A stretch of DNA of 64,000 nucleotides from Burkholderiales bacterium (GTDB taxonomy: Bacteria; Pseudomonadota; Gammaproteobacteria; Burkholderiales; Burkholderiaceae_C): positions 1 through 64,000 of the forward strand of contig JAGWUS010000010.1 of NCBI GenBank assembly GCA_028868305.1, in the 5' to 3' direction. Positions 38,717 to 47,436 of the stretch are shown here, one piece after another. Position 1 is the first letter of the stretch. Each line of letters opens with the position of its first letter. The notes under the pieces were generated by a model, which saw only the letters and a program-made list of their open reading frames with translations, was not told where the DNA came from and ran no database searches. The position numbers and the translations under genes are program-made.

Positions 38717-39436
38717 ATGCAACACCTGTTGATGATCGAAGACGATTCCCGGCTTGCCGCCATGGTGGCCGAGTACCTCACTCAAAACGGTTTTACGGTC
38801 AGCCATGCACCCGACGGTCTGAGTGGCCTGGCGCAGCTGGGTCAGCCTCCTAACGGTCACATTCCCGATCTGGTGGTACTGGATTTGATGCTGCCGGATA
38901 TTGACGGACTAGAAGTGTGCAGACGTATCCGCGCTCTGCCTTTACCTATTGCGCAAATGCCGGTCCTGATGCTCACTGCCAAAGGGGATCCAATGGACCG
39001 CATCATCGGCCTGGAGATGGGCGCCGACGACTACCTGCCGAAACCCTTTGAACCGCGCGAATTGTTAGCACGCATCCGCGCCGTATTGCGCCGACGGGTC
39101 GAGACACCCGCTGCTGCCACACCGGGTAGCCAGCTGCGCTTCGGTTCACTGGAAATAGACCGAGACGCCCGGACGGTACGTGTCAACGGCACCGCCTGCG
39201 AACTCACCTCCTACCAGTTTGACTTGCTGGCAGCTCTGGCCGAGCGCGCCGGGCGGGTCCTTACGCGGGACCAGATCATGGAAGCTGTGCGCGGCCGCGA
39301 GCTTGAGGCCTTTGACCGCTCGATTGACGTGCACATGGGGCGCATCCGGGCGGCCATTGAGGCCGACGCCAAGGACCCCAAGCGCATCCTTACCGTGCGT
39401 GGCGTCGGCTACGTGTTTGCGCGCCAGCAAGACTAA
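38717..39436 (+). CDS. OmpR-family response regulator
   Basis: The 239-aa protein has a receiver domain (phospho-acceptor Asp in VVLDLMLPDIDG, acidic pocket ED at residues 7-8, Lys in LPKPFEPREL) and an OmpR winged-helix DNA-binding domain (SYQFDLLAALAE to RTVRGVGYVFA). Its kinase gene starts nine bases downstream. The pair precedes an MipA/OmpV outer-membrane protein gene, a possible target, but regulation is not shown. Confidence 0.92.
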   Translation: MQHLLMIEDDSRLAAMVAEYLTQNGFTVSHAPDGLSGLAQLGQPPNGHIPDLVVLDLMLPDIDGLEVCRRIRALPLPIAQMPVLMLTAKGDPMDRIIGLEMGADDYLPKPFEPRELLARIRAVLRRRVETPAAATPGSQLRFGSLEIDRDARTVRVNGTACELTSYQFDLLAALAERAGRVLTRDQIMEAVRGRELEAFDRSIDVHMGRIRAAIEADAKDPKRILTVRGVGYVFARQQD

Positions 39437-39445
39437 CCTCTGGCC

Positions 39446-40702
39446 ATGGGCGCGTTCCTGCAAAAACTCTATGTGCGCATCTGGCTGGCGGTTGTTCTGG
39501 CCGTGGCCGTACTCACACTGCTAGTGGGCTGGGCCTGGCGCGCAACCGCCGAACCACCGCTGCGCGAAGTGGTGGTGCGCAATGCCTCCGGTGAAGTCAT
39601 CGGAGCAGGACATATGCGTCTTGGCCGGCGACCGGATAGTGACAGCGCCAGTCCGGCAGCACTGCCCCGGTCAGCATCTTCGGCACCCGAAAACGATGCC
39701 GAAGAGCCCGAGTTGCCCAGCCGCTTTGGTCGGGGACCCGAGTTTTTGGTACACATGCAGGACGGGCAAACGGTGCACATGCACATGCCACGGCCTCCCA
39801 ATTCTTCCTGGCGCGCGCCATTTGGTTTCTTCTGGACACTGGGCCTGGTCGCCATTGCGGTGGCGCTGGCCACTTACCCGATTGTGCGCCGACTCACCCG
39901 TCGGCTGGAAACTTTGCAGCGCGGAGTAGAGCAATGGGGCGACGGCAATCTCAGTGTGCGTGTGCCCGAGGGCGGCAACGACGAAGTGGCTTACCTCTCC
40001 ACGCGTTTCAACCATGCCGCCGAACGCGTGGAATCGCTGGTGCAAGCGCGCGACGCCTTGTTGGCCTCGCAAAAATCCCTGCTTGCCAATGCCTCCCATG
40101 AGTTGCGCTCACCGCTGACCCGCATCCGCATGGGACTGGAACTGATGGGGCCTGGCAGCACGGCAGCCCAAGCGGAAATCGCGCGCAACATCGCAGAACT
40201 GGACCAGTTGATCGATGAAATCCTGCTGGCCAGCCGGCTCGACGCCAAGGAGGCTGATCTGGGCACGGTGGAGCCGGTGGACCTGGTCGGACTGGCCGCC
40301 GAAGAATGCGCACGACACCAAGCCGCACTTGAAACACCGCAGGCTTCCATGGTGGTCCCGGGCGTTGCCAAGTTGCTGCGCCGGGTAGTACGCAACCTGC
40401 TGGAAAATGCCAGGCGCTACGGAACCGGTGAAGTAGTTTTGAAGTTGTCGCTGGATGGTGAATACGCAGTCATTCAGGTCTGCGACCGGGGTCCAGGTGT
40501 GCCTGAGGCACTCCTGGAGCGGATTTTTGAGCCGTTTTACCGGCTTCCAGGCGCCTCAGAACGCAATGGCGGCGTCGGTCTGGGCCTGGCACTGGTGAAA
40601 TCCATCACTTTGCGACACGGAGGCACAGTGCATTGCCGAAATCAAGAAGGCGGCGGCGCCTGTTTCGAGGTAAGTTTGCCCCAAAAATCCGAAAAATCTT
40701 AA
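39446..40702 (+). CDS. Sensor histidine kinase
   Basis: The 418-aa kinase has two membrane helices (about 10-30 and 130-150) around a periplasmic domain of ~100 residues, a HAMP domain, the H-box ASHELRSPLTRIR (His near 214), N-box NLLENARRYGTG and G-boxes DRGPGVP and GVGLGLAL. The periplasmic part carries an unusual HMHMPRPPN metal-ligand-like stretch (QTVHMHMP), which could bind copper or another metal; this is only a suggestion. Confidence 0.92.
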   Translation: MGAFLQKLYVRIWLAVVLAVAVLTLLVGWAWRATAEPPLREVVVRNASGEVIGAGHMRLGRRPDSDSASPAALPRSASSAPENDAEEPELPSRFGRGPEFLVHMQDGQTVHMHMPRPPNSSWRAPFGFFWTLGLVAIAVALATYPIVRRLTRRLETLQRGVEQWGDGNLSVRVPEGGNDEVAYLSTRFNHAAERVESLVQARDALLASQKSLLANASHELRSPLTRIRMGLELMGPGSTAAQAEIARNIAELDQLIDEILLASRLDAKEADLGTVEPVDLVGLAAEECARHQAALETPQASMVVPGVAKLLRRVVRNLLENARRYGTGEVVLKLSLDGEYAVIQVCDRGPGVPEALLERIFEPFYRLPGASERNGGVGLGLALVKSITLRHGGTVHCRNQEGGGACFEVSLPQKSEKS

Positions 40703-40837
40703 AAAAATCCTGAAACTCACCCGAATGGGGGATACCGAAAATTAGAGCTCGCGCATAAAGTTCACGCTAGCTGCTGTCACAGTTCACAAGGATCGAGGAT
40801 CAGCCCCGACGAGTCTGACCTCACAGGTTCCAACGAC

Positions 40838-40883
40838 GTCCCTTCGGGGACTTTACAAAGCCACCTTCGGGTGGCTTTTTTTT
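40838..40883 (+). terminator. Tandem UUCG hairpins and terminator after the two-component genes
   Basis: GTCCC-TTCG-GGGAC (40838-40851) is followed by AGCCACC-TTCG-GGTGGCT (40859-40876) and a T-run. The second is a textbook intrinsic terminator and separates the kinase gene from the next gene. Upstream bases (40703-40837) hold no ORF. Confidence 0.85.
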
Positions 40884-40913
40884 GACCAAATGTGGCACTG
40901 TAGGTTAGCGTGC

Positions 40914-40919
40914 TAGAGT
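40914..40919 (+). promoter_or_regulatory. Leaderless-type -10 element before the MipA/OmpV gene
   Basis: TAGAGT is followed by six bases (AAAAAG) and the ATG at 40926. The terminator just upstream confirms that a promoter is needed here. Confidence 0.5.
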
Positions 40920-40925
40920 AAAAAG

Positions 40926-41762
40926 ATGTGCACCTACTCTATGAAGCCTGTCGTTTGGGTTGGCCTCGCCTTGTTCGCGGTGATCCCTGATGCCACAGCG
41001 CAGCCGGCGGTACCGCCCCTGTGGGAGGTCGGCGTGTTTGCTGGCGCCGCGTCAACGCCCGCCTATCCAGCGTCCACCGAGCGCACTTACCGCGGACTGG
41101 TGCTGCCCTACCTTATCTACCGCGGTGATATCGTGCGCGTCGACCGGGGTGGCATCGGCGCACGCCTGCTACATACCGACACAGTGGAGCTGGATGTGGG
41201 CTTTGCCGCGTCTCTTCCAGCCAGTTCCAGCGACATTGCCGCGCGCAAGGACATGCCGGATCTCGGCACACTCATTGAATTCGGGCCTCGGCTCAAAGGC
41301 ACATTGGCAAAGACCGCATCAGGCGGGCGCGTGCGTTTTGAACTGCCACTGCGCTCGGTACTTGAAATCAACAATGGGGTACGTAGCCAGGGCTATGCGC
41401 TGGAGCCCGAAGTCGTCTACGAAATGCGTGATGTTGGCGGCAACTGGCGCTTGTCCACCAGCCTCAGCGCAGTGATGGGTGACCGTGCTTTGAACCAGTA
41501 CTTCTACGGTGTCCCGGCCGCGTTTGCGACTGCGCAACGCCCCGTCTACGAGGCCCGGGCGGGCCTGATCGCCACGCGCCTGACCTTCAACGCCGCTAAG
41601 TCAATCGGCCCTGACTTGCGCGTGTACGGCTTTGCTCGCTATGAGAGCTACGCACATTCCGCCAACCAGAACAGCCCGCTCTACCTACAAACCACAGGAA
41701 CATCGATAGGTATGGGTGTAAGTTGGACGTTGGGTCGGTCCACGACCTCGGCCCGGGATTGA
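40926..41762 (+). CDS. MipA/OmpV family outer-membrane protein
   Basis: The 278-aa protein has a signal peptide (cleavage after ATAQ) and the MipA/OmpV beta-barrel pattern: WEVGVFAGAASTPAYPAS and a strand-rich body ending GMGVSWTLGRS. MipA scaffolds MltA in E. coli, but many family members are uncharacterised porin-like proteins. The adjacent kinase/regulator genes may control it. Confidence 0.85.
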   Translation: MCTYSMKPVVWVGLALFAVIPDATAQPAVPPLWEVGVFAGAASTPAYPASTERTYRGLVLPYLIYRGDIVRVDRGGIGARLLHTDTVELDVGFAASLPASSSDIAARKDMPDLGTLIEFGPRLKGTLAKTASGGRVRFELPLRSVLEINNGVRSQGYALEPEVVYEMRDVGGNWRLSTSLSAVMGDRALNQYFYGVPAAFATAQRPVYEARAGLIATRLTFNAAKSIGPDLRVYGFARYESYAHSANQNSPLYLQTTGTSIGMGVSWTLGRSTTSARD

Positions 41763-41780
41763 GCGTCTGGATCCGTCTGC

Positions 41781-43022
41781 CTAAACGCCGGCTTTAAGAA
41801 AGATGTCGCGGTCGGGCGCGAAATTCTCATGCAGTGGCAGCAATGCGCCCCCCAATGCGCGTGCATCCGATCCGATGCTTCCCGCCACCACATTGGCGGG
41901 CCACAGCCCCTCCCAGTTGTAGGACTTCAGCGAGGTTTCAGTTTGGGCGATCAACTGCGCCAGCATTGCGCGGGAAAACGACCCATCGATCACCACGGCA
42001 TCAATGTCCAGAAAGGCAGTGCCACTGACCACGCACTGCGCGAGCGCCAACGCCGCGCGGTCAATCCAGACCCGGCTGGCCTCAGCATGTTGCGCATCCA
42101 GCGCGCGTTCGTCATAGGCCGCTATGGGGTCCAGTCCCAGGGACGAAAAGCGCTGCTCGAGCTCCCATAGCGATGCACGCGCAATGAGCTGTTGCGGCAT
42201 GGCACGCCCCTGTGCCACATGCAGGGGTAGCGACGCCACTGCACCGGCATTACCATGAATGCCGCCGTGCAGGTGGGAGTGAATCACCAGGCCACCGCCC
42301 ACAAAAGTGTCGACAAACAGGTAGAGAAAACTCTTGAGATCGCGCCCGCGTCCGGCTACCAGTTCTGCCACGCAGGCGGCAGAAGTGTCCTTGGCAAAAC
42401 TTACGGGAATATCCGTGAACGACTGCACCTGGGTGCGCAGGTCGATGTGGTTCCACTCATCCGACACCGCAGGGGGCAGGCCCAGCATTTTGTGCCAGCC
42501 GCCCAGATTGAAAGGAGCCGCCAGACCAATGCCGACCAGCCTTGGCGCCAACGCTCCCAGCCCCTGGTGCAGGTTATGCATGTGCTCCCTGATCTCGGGC
42601 AACAGACTGTGGGCTTGCGGGAAATCGTAGGGCAAAGTTTCGCGTTGGCGCACGGCTCCGGTGAAGTCCACCAGCAGCAGATCTGCACTGCGTCGGCCGA
42701 TTTTGATCCCTAGGGAAAAGGCGCCGTTGGGGTTCAGGGCCATCGGAATGGACGGCTGCCCAATACGTCCACGTACTGGCTGGTGGCGCACCAGCAACGC
42801 GTCTTCTTCCAGACGCGTGGTGATGAGGCCAATGGTCTGGGCGGTGAGCCCGGTCAACCGGGCGAGGTCTGCCTTGGGCAAACTGCCATTGAGGCGAATG
42901 GCCTGCAGTACGACACGCTCATTAAACTGGCGCATACCCACGTGGTTGGACCCCCGTGGCCGGAGCATCGCCGGGATGTCGGCGACGGGCTGTGTCTTCT
43001 CTGGCGTGGCGTATCCGGTCAT
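41781..43022 (-). CDS. ROK-family transcriptional repressor
   Basis: The 413-aa regulator has an N-terminal winged-helix (about 25-90, NERVVLQAIRLNGSLPKADLARLTGLTAQTI) and a ROK sugar-kinase-like domain (from about 105, LGIKIGRRSADLLLVD). Such XylR/NagC-type repressors bind a sugar and release DNA. The gene overlaps the FucU-like gene by four bases and ends the transporter operon. Candidate operators lie in the divergent promoter at 46395-46423. The catalytic kinase Asp is not conserved in the expected place, as expected for a regulator. Confidence 0.9.
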   Translation of the reverse strand: MTGYATPEKTQPVADIPAMLRPRGSNHVGMRQFNERVVLQAIRLNGSLPKADLARLTGLTAQTIGLITTRLEEDALLVRHQPVRGRIGQPSIPMALNPNGAFSLGIKIGRRSADLLLVDFTGAVRQRETLPYDFPQAHSLLPEIREHMHNLHQGLGALAPRLVGIGLAAPFNLGGWHKMLGLPPAVSDEWNHIDLRTQVQSFTDIPVSFAKDTSAACVAELVAGRGRDLKSFLYLFVDTFVGGGLVIHSHLHGGIHGNAGAVASLPLHVAQGRAMPQQLIARASLWELEQRFSSLGLDPIAAYDERALDAQHAEASRVWIDRAALALAQCVVSGTAFLDIDAVVIDGSFSRAMLAQLIAQTETSLKSYNWEGLWPANVVAGSIGSDARALGGALLPLHENFAPDRDIFLKAGV

Positions 43023-43471
43023 GGACGCAGATTTTCGCCGATCACACCTTTGCGCAACAGAAAGTTACCGAAGGGCTGCATTTCCCCGGTCACCACGATG
43101 GCAAAAGCCTGGCGGGTACGCTCATAAAACGCAAAGCGCTCAATCGCTTCGGCCCGCTGTCCCGTCAGGAAAGAGGGTTCCACCAGGGCCAGCACCTCGC
43201 GCTGCAAGGCGGATAGGTAGCCCTCCGGTGACCCGCTGACCTGCATGAAACCCACCGGATGGTCTGCATCAGCCACAAGTGGGAGCACTGAAACCACCGC
43301 GCGAACCGCCTGAACCATGCTGATACCAGGCAAGCGCAAAACCGGTTTATCCTTTGCCAGCCGTTGCGCCGTGAAGTTGGCGTCGACCAGCACGATGGCG
43401 TCGTCATGGCCCATCTCCATCAGAACCTTGATCAGGTCAGGCGAAAGAATGGGGTTGATTCCCTTGAGCAT
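43019..43471 (-). CDS. RbsD/FucU-family sugar mutarotase
   Basis: The 150-aa protein belongs to RbsD/FucU: MLKGINPILSPDLIKVLMEMGHDDAIVLVDANF at the N-terminus carries the catalytic His. FucU and RbsD catalyse anomerisation of fucose or ribose. Its start is 16 bases after the ATPase gene, so it is in the transporter operon, where it may convert the incoming sugar to the form used by the kinase. Whether the sugar is fructose, ribose, fucose or another cannot be said. Confidence 0.85.
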   Translation of the reverse strand: MLKGINPILSPDLIKVLMEMGHDDAIVLVDANFTAQRLAKDKPVLRLPGISMVQAVRAVVSVLPLVADADHPVGFMQVSGSPEGYLSALQREVLALVEPSFLTGQRAEAIERFAFYERTRQAFAIVVTGEMQPFGNFLLRKGVIGENLRP

Positions 43472-43487
43472 CTTGTCGTTCCTGCAC

Positions 43488-44279
43488 TTAGTGGGCCAAA
43501 GCTTCCGGGGGCAGGTCGCCAACTGCCTTGGCACCGGTCATGACAGCCACCGTGTCGCTCATGCTGATGTACTTGGGGTTGACCACCGCGGCCCGCTTGC
43601 CCAGGCGGGCAATGTGGATACGGTCCGCCACTTCAAAAACATGGGGCATATTGTGCGAAATCAGCACCACGGGCAGACCTTTGTCACGCACGCGGCGGAT
43701 CAGTTCCAGCACCATATTGCCTTCCTTCACACCCAGCGCAGCAGTGGGCTCATCCATGATGACCACATGCTGCGCGAATGCGGCGGCCCGGGCCACAGCC
43801 ACGCACTGGCGCTGACCGCCGGAAAGGGTTTCCACCGCCTGCAACATGGACCGAATGCCGACCTTGAGCTCGTTCATGCGTGCAATGCTTTCCTCCAGCA
43901 TTTTCTTTTTATCGATCATGCCCAGCATGCCAGCCAGACCGGGACGACGCAGTTCACGGCCCAGAAACAGGTTTTCGGCAATCGTCATGGCCGGTGCCAC
44001 GGCAAGATCCTGGTACACGGTTTCAATCCCTGAGCGGCGTGCATCGATCGGGCTTTTGAAGTGAATCGTGTGACCATCCAGCTGGATTTCGCCTTCGTCC
44101 GGAATCGTGGCGCCCGAGAGGCACTTGATGAGAGAGGACTTGCCTGCCCCGTTGTCGCCAATAACAGCCAGAATTTCACCAGCACGCAGCTCGAAGTCCG
44201 CACCGTCGAGTGCGGTGACCTGACCATAGCGCTTCACCAGGCCCGTGGCTTGCATCACAATTTTGGGTTGTGCGCTCAT
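43488..44279 (-). CDS. Sugar ABC transporter ATPase
   Basis: The 263-aa ATPase has Walker A GDNGAGKSS, signature LSGGQRQCVAVARA, Walker B VVIMDEPTAAL and a switch His (ISHNM). It resembles one half of RbsA, so it is a single-domain carbohydrate ATPase of the FrcA type. The start overlaps the permease stop by one base (TAATG). Confidence 0.9.
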   Translation of the reverse strand: MSAQPKIVMQATGLVKRYGQVTALDGADFELRAGEILAVIGDNGAGKSSLIKCLSGATIPDEGEIQLDGHTIHFKSPIDARRSGIETVYQDLAVAPAMTIAENLFLGRELRRPGLAGMLGMIDKKKMLEESIARMNELKVGIRSMLQAVETLSGGQRQCVAVARAAAFAQHVVIMDEPTAALGVKEGNMVLELIRRVRDKGLPVVLISHNMPHVFEVADRIHIARLGKRAAVVNPKYISMSDTVAVMTGAKAVGDLPPEALAH

Positions 44280-45238
44280 TAATGTGCTCCTTTGCGGGAC
44301 ATCTGGTCGGTTGCCACCGCCAGGATGACCAGAACGCCGGTCACCAGAATCTGGTACACCGAGGACACACCGATCAGGGTCAGTCCATTGCGGAACACTC
44401 CAACAATCAAGGCGCCGACCAAGGTGCCCAGGATGATGCCGCGCCCACCAAACAGGCTTGTTCCGCCCAGGACCACCGCGGTGATGGCGTCCAGATTTTC
44501 AGTCGTTCCCCCGTTAGGGTCACCTGCGCCCGTACGGGCAACGGTCAGCATGGAGGCAATGCCGTAAAAAACGCCAGCCAGCACATACACGCCCAGCAGC
44601 ACCTTGTCGGTCGAGATGCCCGTCAGGCGCGTTGCCTCAGGGCTGTTGCCCACAGCGTACACATGGCGACCCTGCGCGGTTTCCCGCAGCCAGAACCAGA
44701 CTGCCAGGTACAAAGTCAGCATGAGAACCACACCGTACGCAATATGGGTGTCGCCCAGCTTCAGGGTGTTGCCCAGCCAGTTCATGCCATCAGGAATGTT
44801 GGTGACAGTTTGTGCTTTGGAGTACAGCTGCGTGATGGCAAATGCGATATTCAGCGTGCCAAGCGTCACGATAAAAGGCGGAAGTTTCAGACGAGTAACC
44901 AGCAACCCGTTGATAAGGCCAAACAACGCTGTGGCCGCTATCCCGCAAAGAATGGCGACCGGGGCGCTCAAGCCGTAATCGGCTGCGAATTTTGTCATCA
45001 CAATGCTGCCCAGCGCCATGACCATGCCGCATGACAGATCGATGCCGGCCGTCAGGATCACCAGGGTTTGCCCGATGGCAATCACACCCACCACCATCAC
45101 CTGCTGCAGTATCAGAGAGAAGTTTTGTGTGCTCAGGAAGCGATCACTCTGGGTCGCAAAGAAGGCACACGCCAACAACAGGGCTATGAAGGGTCCCAGT
45201 GTTGCGATGGGAGGAAGTCTGGAGGTTTTGGTGTTCAT
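44279..45238 (-). CDS. Sugar ABC transporter permease (RbsC/FrcC type)
   Basis: The 319-aa permease has about eight to ten helices and the RbsC motif region VILTAGIDLSCGMVMALGS. The TNPLIRPNN-like cytoplasmic loop is not clear. It pairs with the ATPase downstream. The ATG at 45238 is preferred over an in-frame start 19 codons upstream, as it gives a normal N-terminal helix. Confidence 0.9.
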   Translation of the reverse strand: MNTKTSRLPPIATLGPFIALLLACAFFATQSDRFLSTQNFSLILQQVMVVGVIAIGQTLVILTAGIDLSCGMVMALGSIVMTKFAADYGLSAPVAILCGIAATALFGLINGLLVTRLKLPPFIVTLGTLNIAFAITQLYSKAQTVTNIPDGMNWLGNTLKLGDTHIAYGVVLMLTLYLAVWFWLRETAQGRHVYAVGNSPEATRLTGISTDKVLLGVYVLAGVFYGIASMLTVARTGAGDPNGGTTENLDAITAVVLGGTSLFGGRGIILGTLVGALIVGVFRNGLTLIGVSSVYQILVTGVLVILAVATDQMSRKGAH

Positions 45239-45298
45239 GGTGGTTGCGCGGCTCGCTGTGGAGGCCCCGTCACACGACAGGGCCTCGGGACTCAACCG

Positions 45299-46288
45299 TT
45301 ACTTGTTGCCCCAGCACAGGTCGGTGCCGGTCTTCACATCCTTGCTGTCCACACCCTTCATGGCCTTGGCAGCGATCAGGGTCACACCCGTGTCGGTGTA
45401 ACCTTTTTGGCGCTTGCCGTCCTTGGCGTACTGCACACCAGCGGCCACACCCATGGAAGCCATCTTCAGTGGATATTGCTGCGAAGTCGCACCGATCACA
45501 CCTGCGCCTACATCCTTAATGCCAGCACAGCCGCCGTCCACCGACACGATCACCACGTCTTTTTCCTTGCCAGCAGCCTTCAACGCCTTGAAGGCGCCCG
45601 CTGCAGCAGGTTCATTGATGGTGTACACCACGTTGATGGCAGGGTTCTTCTGCAGGCAGTTTTCCATGCCGGTCTGACCCTTGGCGGCGTCACCGAAGCT
45701 GTCTGCCGCGCAAACAACTTCCGCGGGCATAGCCAGTTCGTTGCTCTTGGCGTCCAGGCTCTTCAGACCGTAGCCTTGCAGGAAACCGTTGTGGCGCTGG
45801 GCGCCCACGGGGTGACCCGGGAAAAGGTCCAGCGTGGCTATCACAGGCTTCTTGCCGTTCAGCGCAGCCTTGGCGTACTGGCCAATCAGCACGCCGGCCT
45901 TGAAGTTGTCGGTGGCAAACAGGGCGTCAGCACCTTCAAACGGGCTGTCCAGCGCGATTACCTGCACGCCCTGGGCCTGGATTTTCTTGACCATGGGGAT
46001 GATGGCATCGCCAGAGGAAGTAATCAAAATGGTTTTGGCGCCTGCAGCGACCATGTTCTCCATGGCGGTGATCTGGCCGGCGGTGTCACCGTCCTGCTTG
46101 CCGGCTGCACTGATAAGCTTGGCGCCCATCTTCTTGGCTTCGGCTTCTGCGCCTTCCTTCATCTTCACGAAAAAGGGGTTGCTATCGGTCTTGGTGATCA
46201 GGCCGATAACTGGCTCAGCAGCAAAAGTGGATGCTGCGGACGCGGCCAATGCCAGTGCCGTCAGGGCCAGGGTAGTAGATTTTTTCAA
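45299..46288 (-). CDS. Sugar ABC transporter periplasmic binding protein
   Basis: The 329-aa protein is a type I binding protein (VIGLITKTDSNPFFVKMKEG) with a signal peptide (cleavage after TFAA). The start codon is most likely TTG at 46288: GGAGAG lies eight bases before it and the next residues are KKSTTLALTALAL. It heads the operon binding protein-permease-ATPase-FucU-like-ROK. FrcB (fructose/ribose/mannose) of rhizobia is the closest model known to me by gene order. Confidence 0.9.
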   Translation of the reverse strand: MKKSTTLALTALALAASAASTFAAEPVIGLITKTDSNPFFVKMKEGAEAEAKKMGAKLISAAGKQDGDTAGQITAMENMVAAGAKTILITSSGDAIIPMVKKIQAQGVQVIALDSPFEGADALFATDNFKAGVLIGQYAKAALNGKKPVIATLDLFPGHPVGAQRHNGFLQGYGLKSLDAKSNELAMPAEVVCAADSFGDAAKGQTGMENCLQKNPAINVVYTINEPAAAGAFKALKAAGKEKDVVIVSVDGGCAGIKDVGAGVIGATSQQYPLKMASMGVAAGVQYAKDGKRQKGYTDTGVTLIAAKAMKGVDSKDVKTGTDLCWGNK

Positions 46289-46394
46289 GTTCGCTCTCCT
46301 CGGAATGTGGATCAATGTGTCTGCGGTTATCAGAGAGGGAACTCTCTGGGTGTGTACGCTTTACGATTCAGCGTGGCTGGACTATAGTCGGTCT

Positions 46395-46423
46395 TTACTT
46401 ATTAAATCAAGTTACTTTAGTAA
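46395..46423. promoter_or_regulatory. Candidate operator for the sugar-cluster ROK regulator
   Basis: TTACTT occurs at 46395-46400 and 46412-46417; the second is part of TTACT-TT-AGTAA (46412-46423), a 5-bp inverted repeat. The region is AT-rich and lies between the divergent start codons (46288 and 46437). ROK repressors often bind such palindromes. Assignment is by position only. Confidence 0.45.
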
Positions 46424-46436
46424 TGGAAAACCCTAT

Positions 46437-47435
46437 ATGCGACAAGAAACTCCGCCCATACAGGTAGCAACCGCAGGCGAAGCGCTCATCGACATGATTC
46501 GTAACCCCGATGGCTGCTTTGAGCCCTGCATTGGTGGAGCTGTGTACAACCTGACGCGCGCGTTGAGCCGCCAGGGCATTGGCACGCTGTACCTCAATCC
46601 GCTGTCCAGAGACCGCTTTGGCCGGCAACTGGCGGCGGGACTGACTGAGGATGGCGTGCATCTGGCACGCCCTGAGCCGGTTCAGGAGGTGACTTCGCTG
46701 GCCGTGGTCAGCGTCGATGCGGCAGGCCAACCAGATTACGCTTTTTACCGCGAAGGCGTTGCAGACCGGGCTACCAGCGCCGGGCAGCTTACAACGGCCT
46801 GCCAGCAGGCGCATGGCTTGTCCCTGGTGTGTACCGGTGCGTTGGCCCTGTCCCCAGCTGATGCAAGCACTTATCTGCCCTGGCTGGCAACTCAGCGCGA
46901 TGCGGGACGCGTGGTGGTGATTGACGCCAATCTGCGGCCCTCGGTCATGCCTGATCTAGCCGCGTACCGCCGCCATGTGCTGGCAACACTGCAACTGGCA
47001 GATGTCATCAAGGTCAGCGACGAAGACCTGAACCACCTGGATTTGCCGGGCACTTCGGAACAGGAAAAAGCCCACCATTTGCTGGCGCACAGCCAGGCAC
47101 GCTTTGTGGCGCTCACCTGCGGCAAAGTAGGCGCTTATCTGCTCACACGTGGAGGGCAGCAGTTCCACGCCCATGAACGCCATGCACTCACCGTGGTGGA
47201 CACGGTGGGCGCCGGTGACTGCTTCCTGGCTGGCCTGGTCGTGTCCCTGCTGGAACAAGGCTTGCCAGCCAACTGGGGCACGGGGTCTGTGCAGGCCGCA
47301 CAGGCCCAGGCACTGCTGCAGAACGCCGTTGCCAGCGCCAGCCTCTGTGTGCAGCGGCGCGGCTGCGCGCCTCCACTGCGGGACGAAGTGCGCACACGCG
47401 TCGCCTCCGGCGCAATCAGTTTTGAAACCGCCTGA
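46437..47435 (+). CDS. PfkB-family carbohydrate kinase
   Basis: The 332-aa kinase has the PfkB signatures: IGGAVYNLTRALSRQG near the N-terminus and DTVGAGDCFLAGL (catalytic Asp and anion hole) near residue 258. It resembles fructokinases. It is divergent from the transporter operon and followed by a second kinase gene with one base between stop and ATG. The true start is the ATG at 46437; no Shine-Dalgarno is clear. Confidence 0.9.
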   Translation: MRQETPPIQVATAGEALIDMIRNPDGCFEPCIGGAVYNLTRALSRQGIGTLYLNPLSRDRFGRQLAAGLTEDGVHLARPEPVQEVTSLAVVSVDAAGQPDYAFYREGVADRATSAGQLTTACQQAHGLSLVCTGALALSPADASTYLPWLATQRDAGRVVVIDANLRPSVMPDLAAYRRHVLATLQLADVIKVSDEDLNHLDLPGTSEQEKAHHLLAHSQARFVALTCGKVGAYLLTRGGQQFHAHERHALTVVDTVGAGDCFLAGLVVSLLEQGLPANWGTGSVQAAQAQALLQNAVASASLCVQRRGCAPPLRDEVRTRVASGAISFETA

Positions 47436-47436
47436 A

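Noticed and set aside
45068-46387. A 439-codon plus-strand frame over the permease and binding-protein genes
   Set aside because: It spans two well-supported genes on the minus strand and shows no conserved motif.
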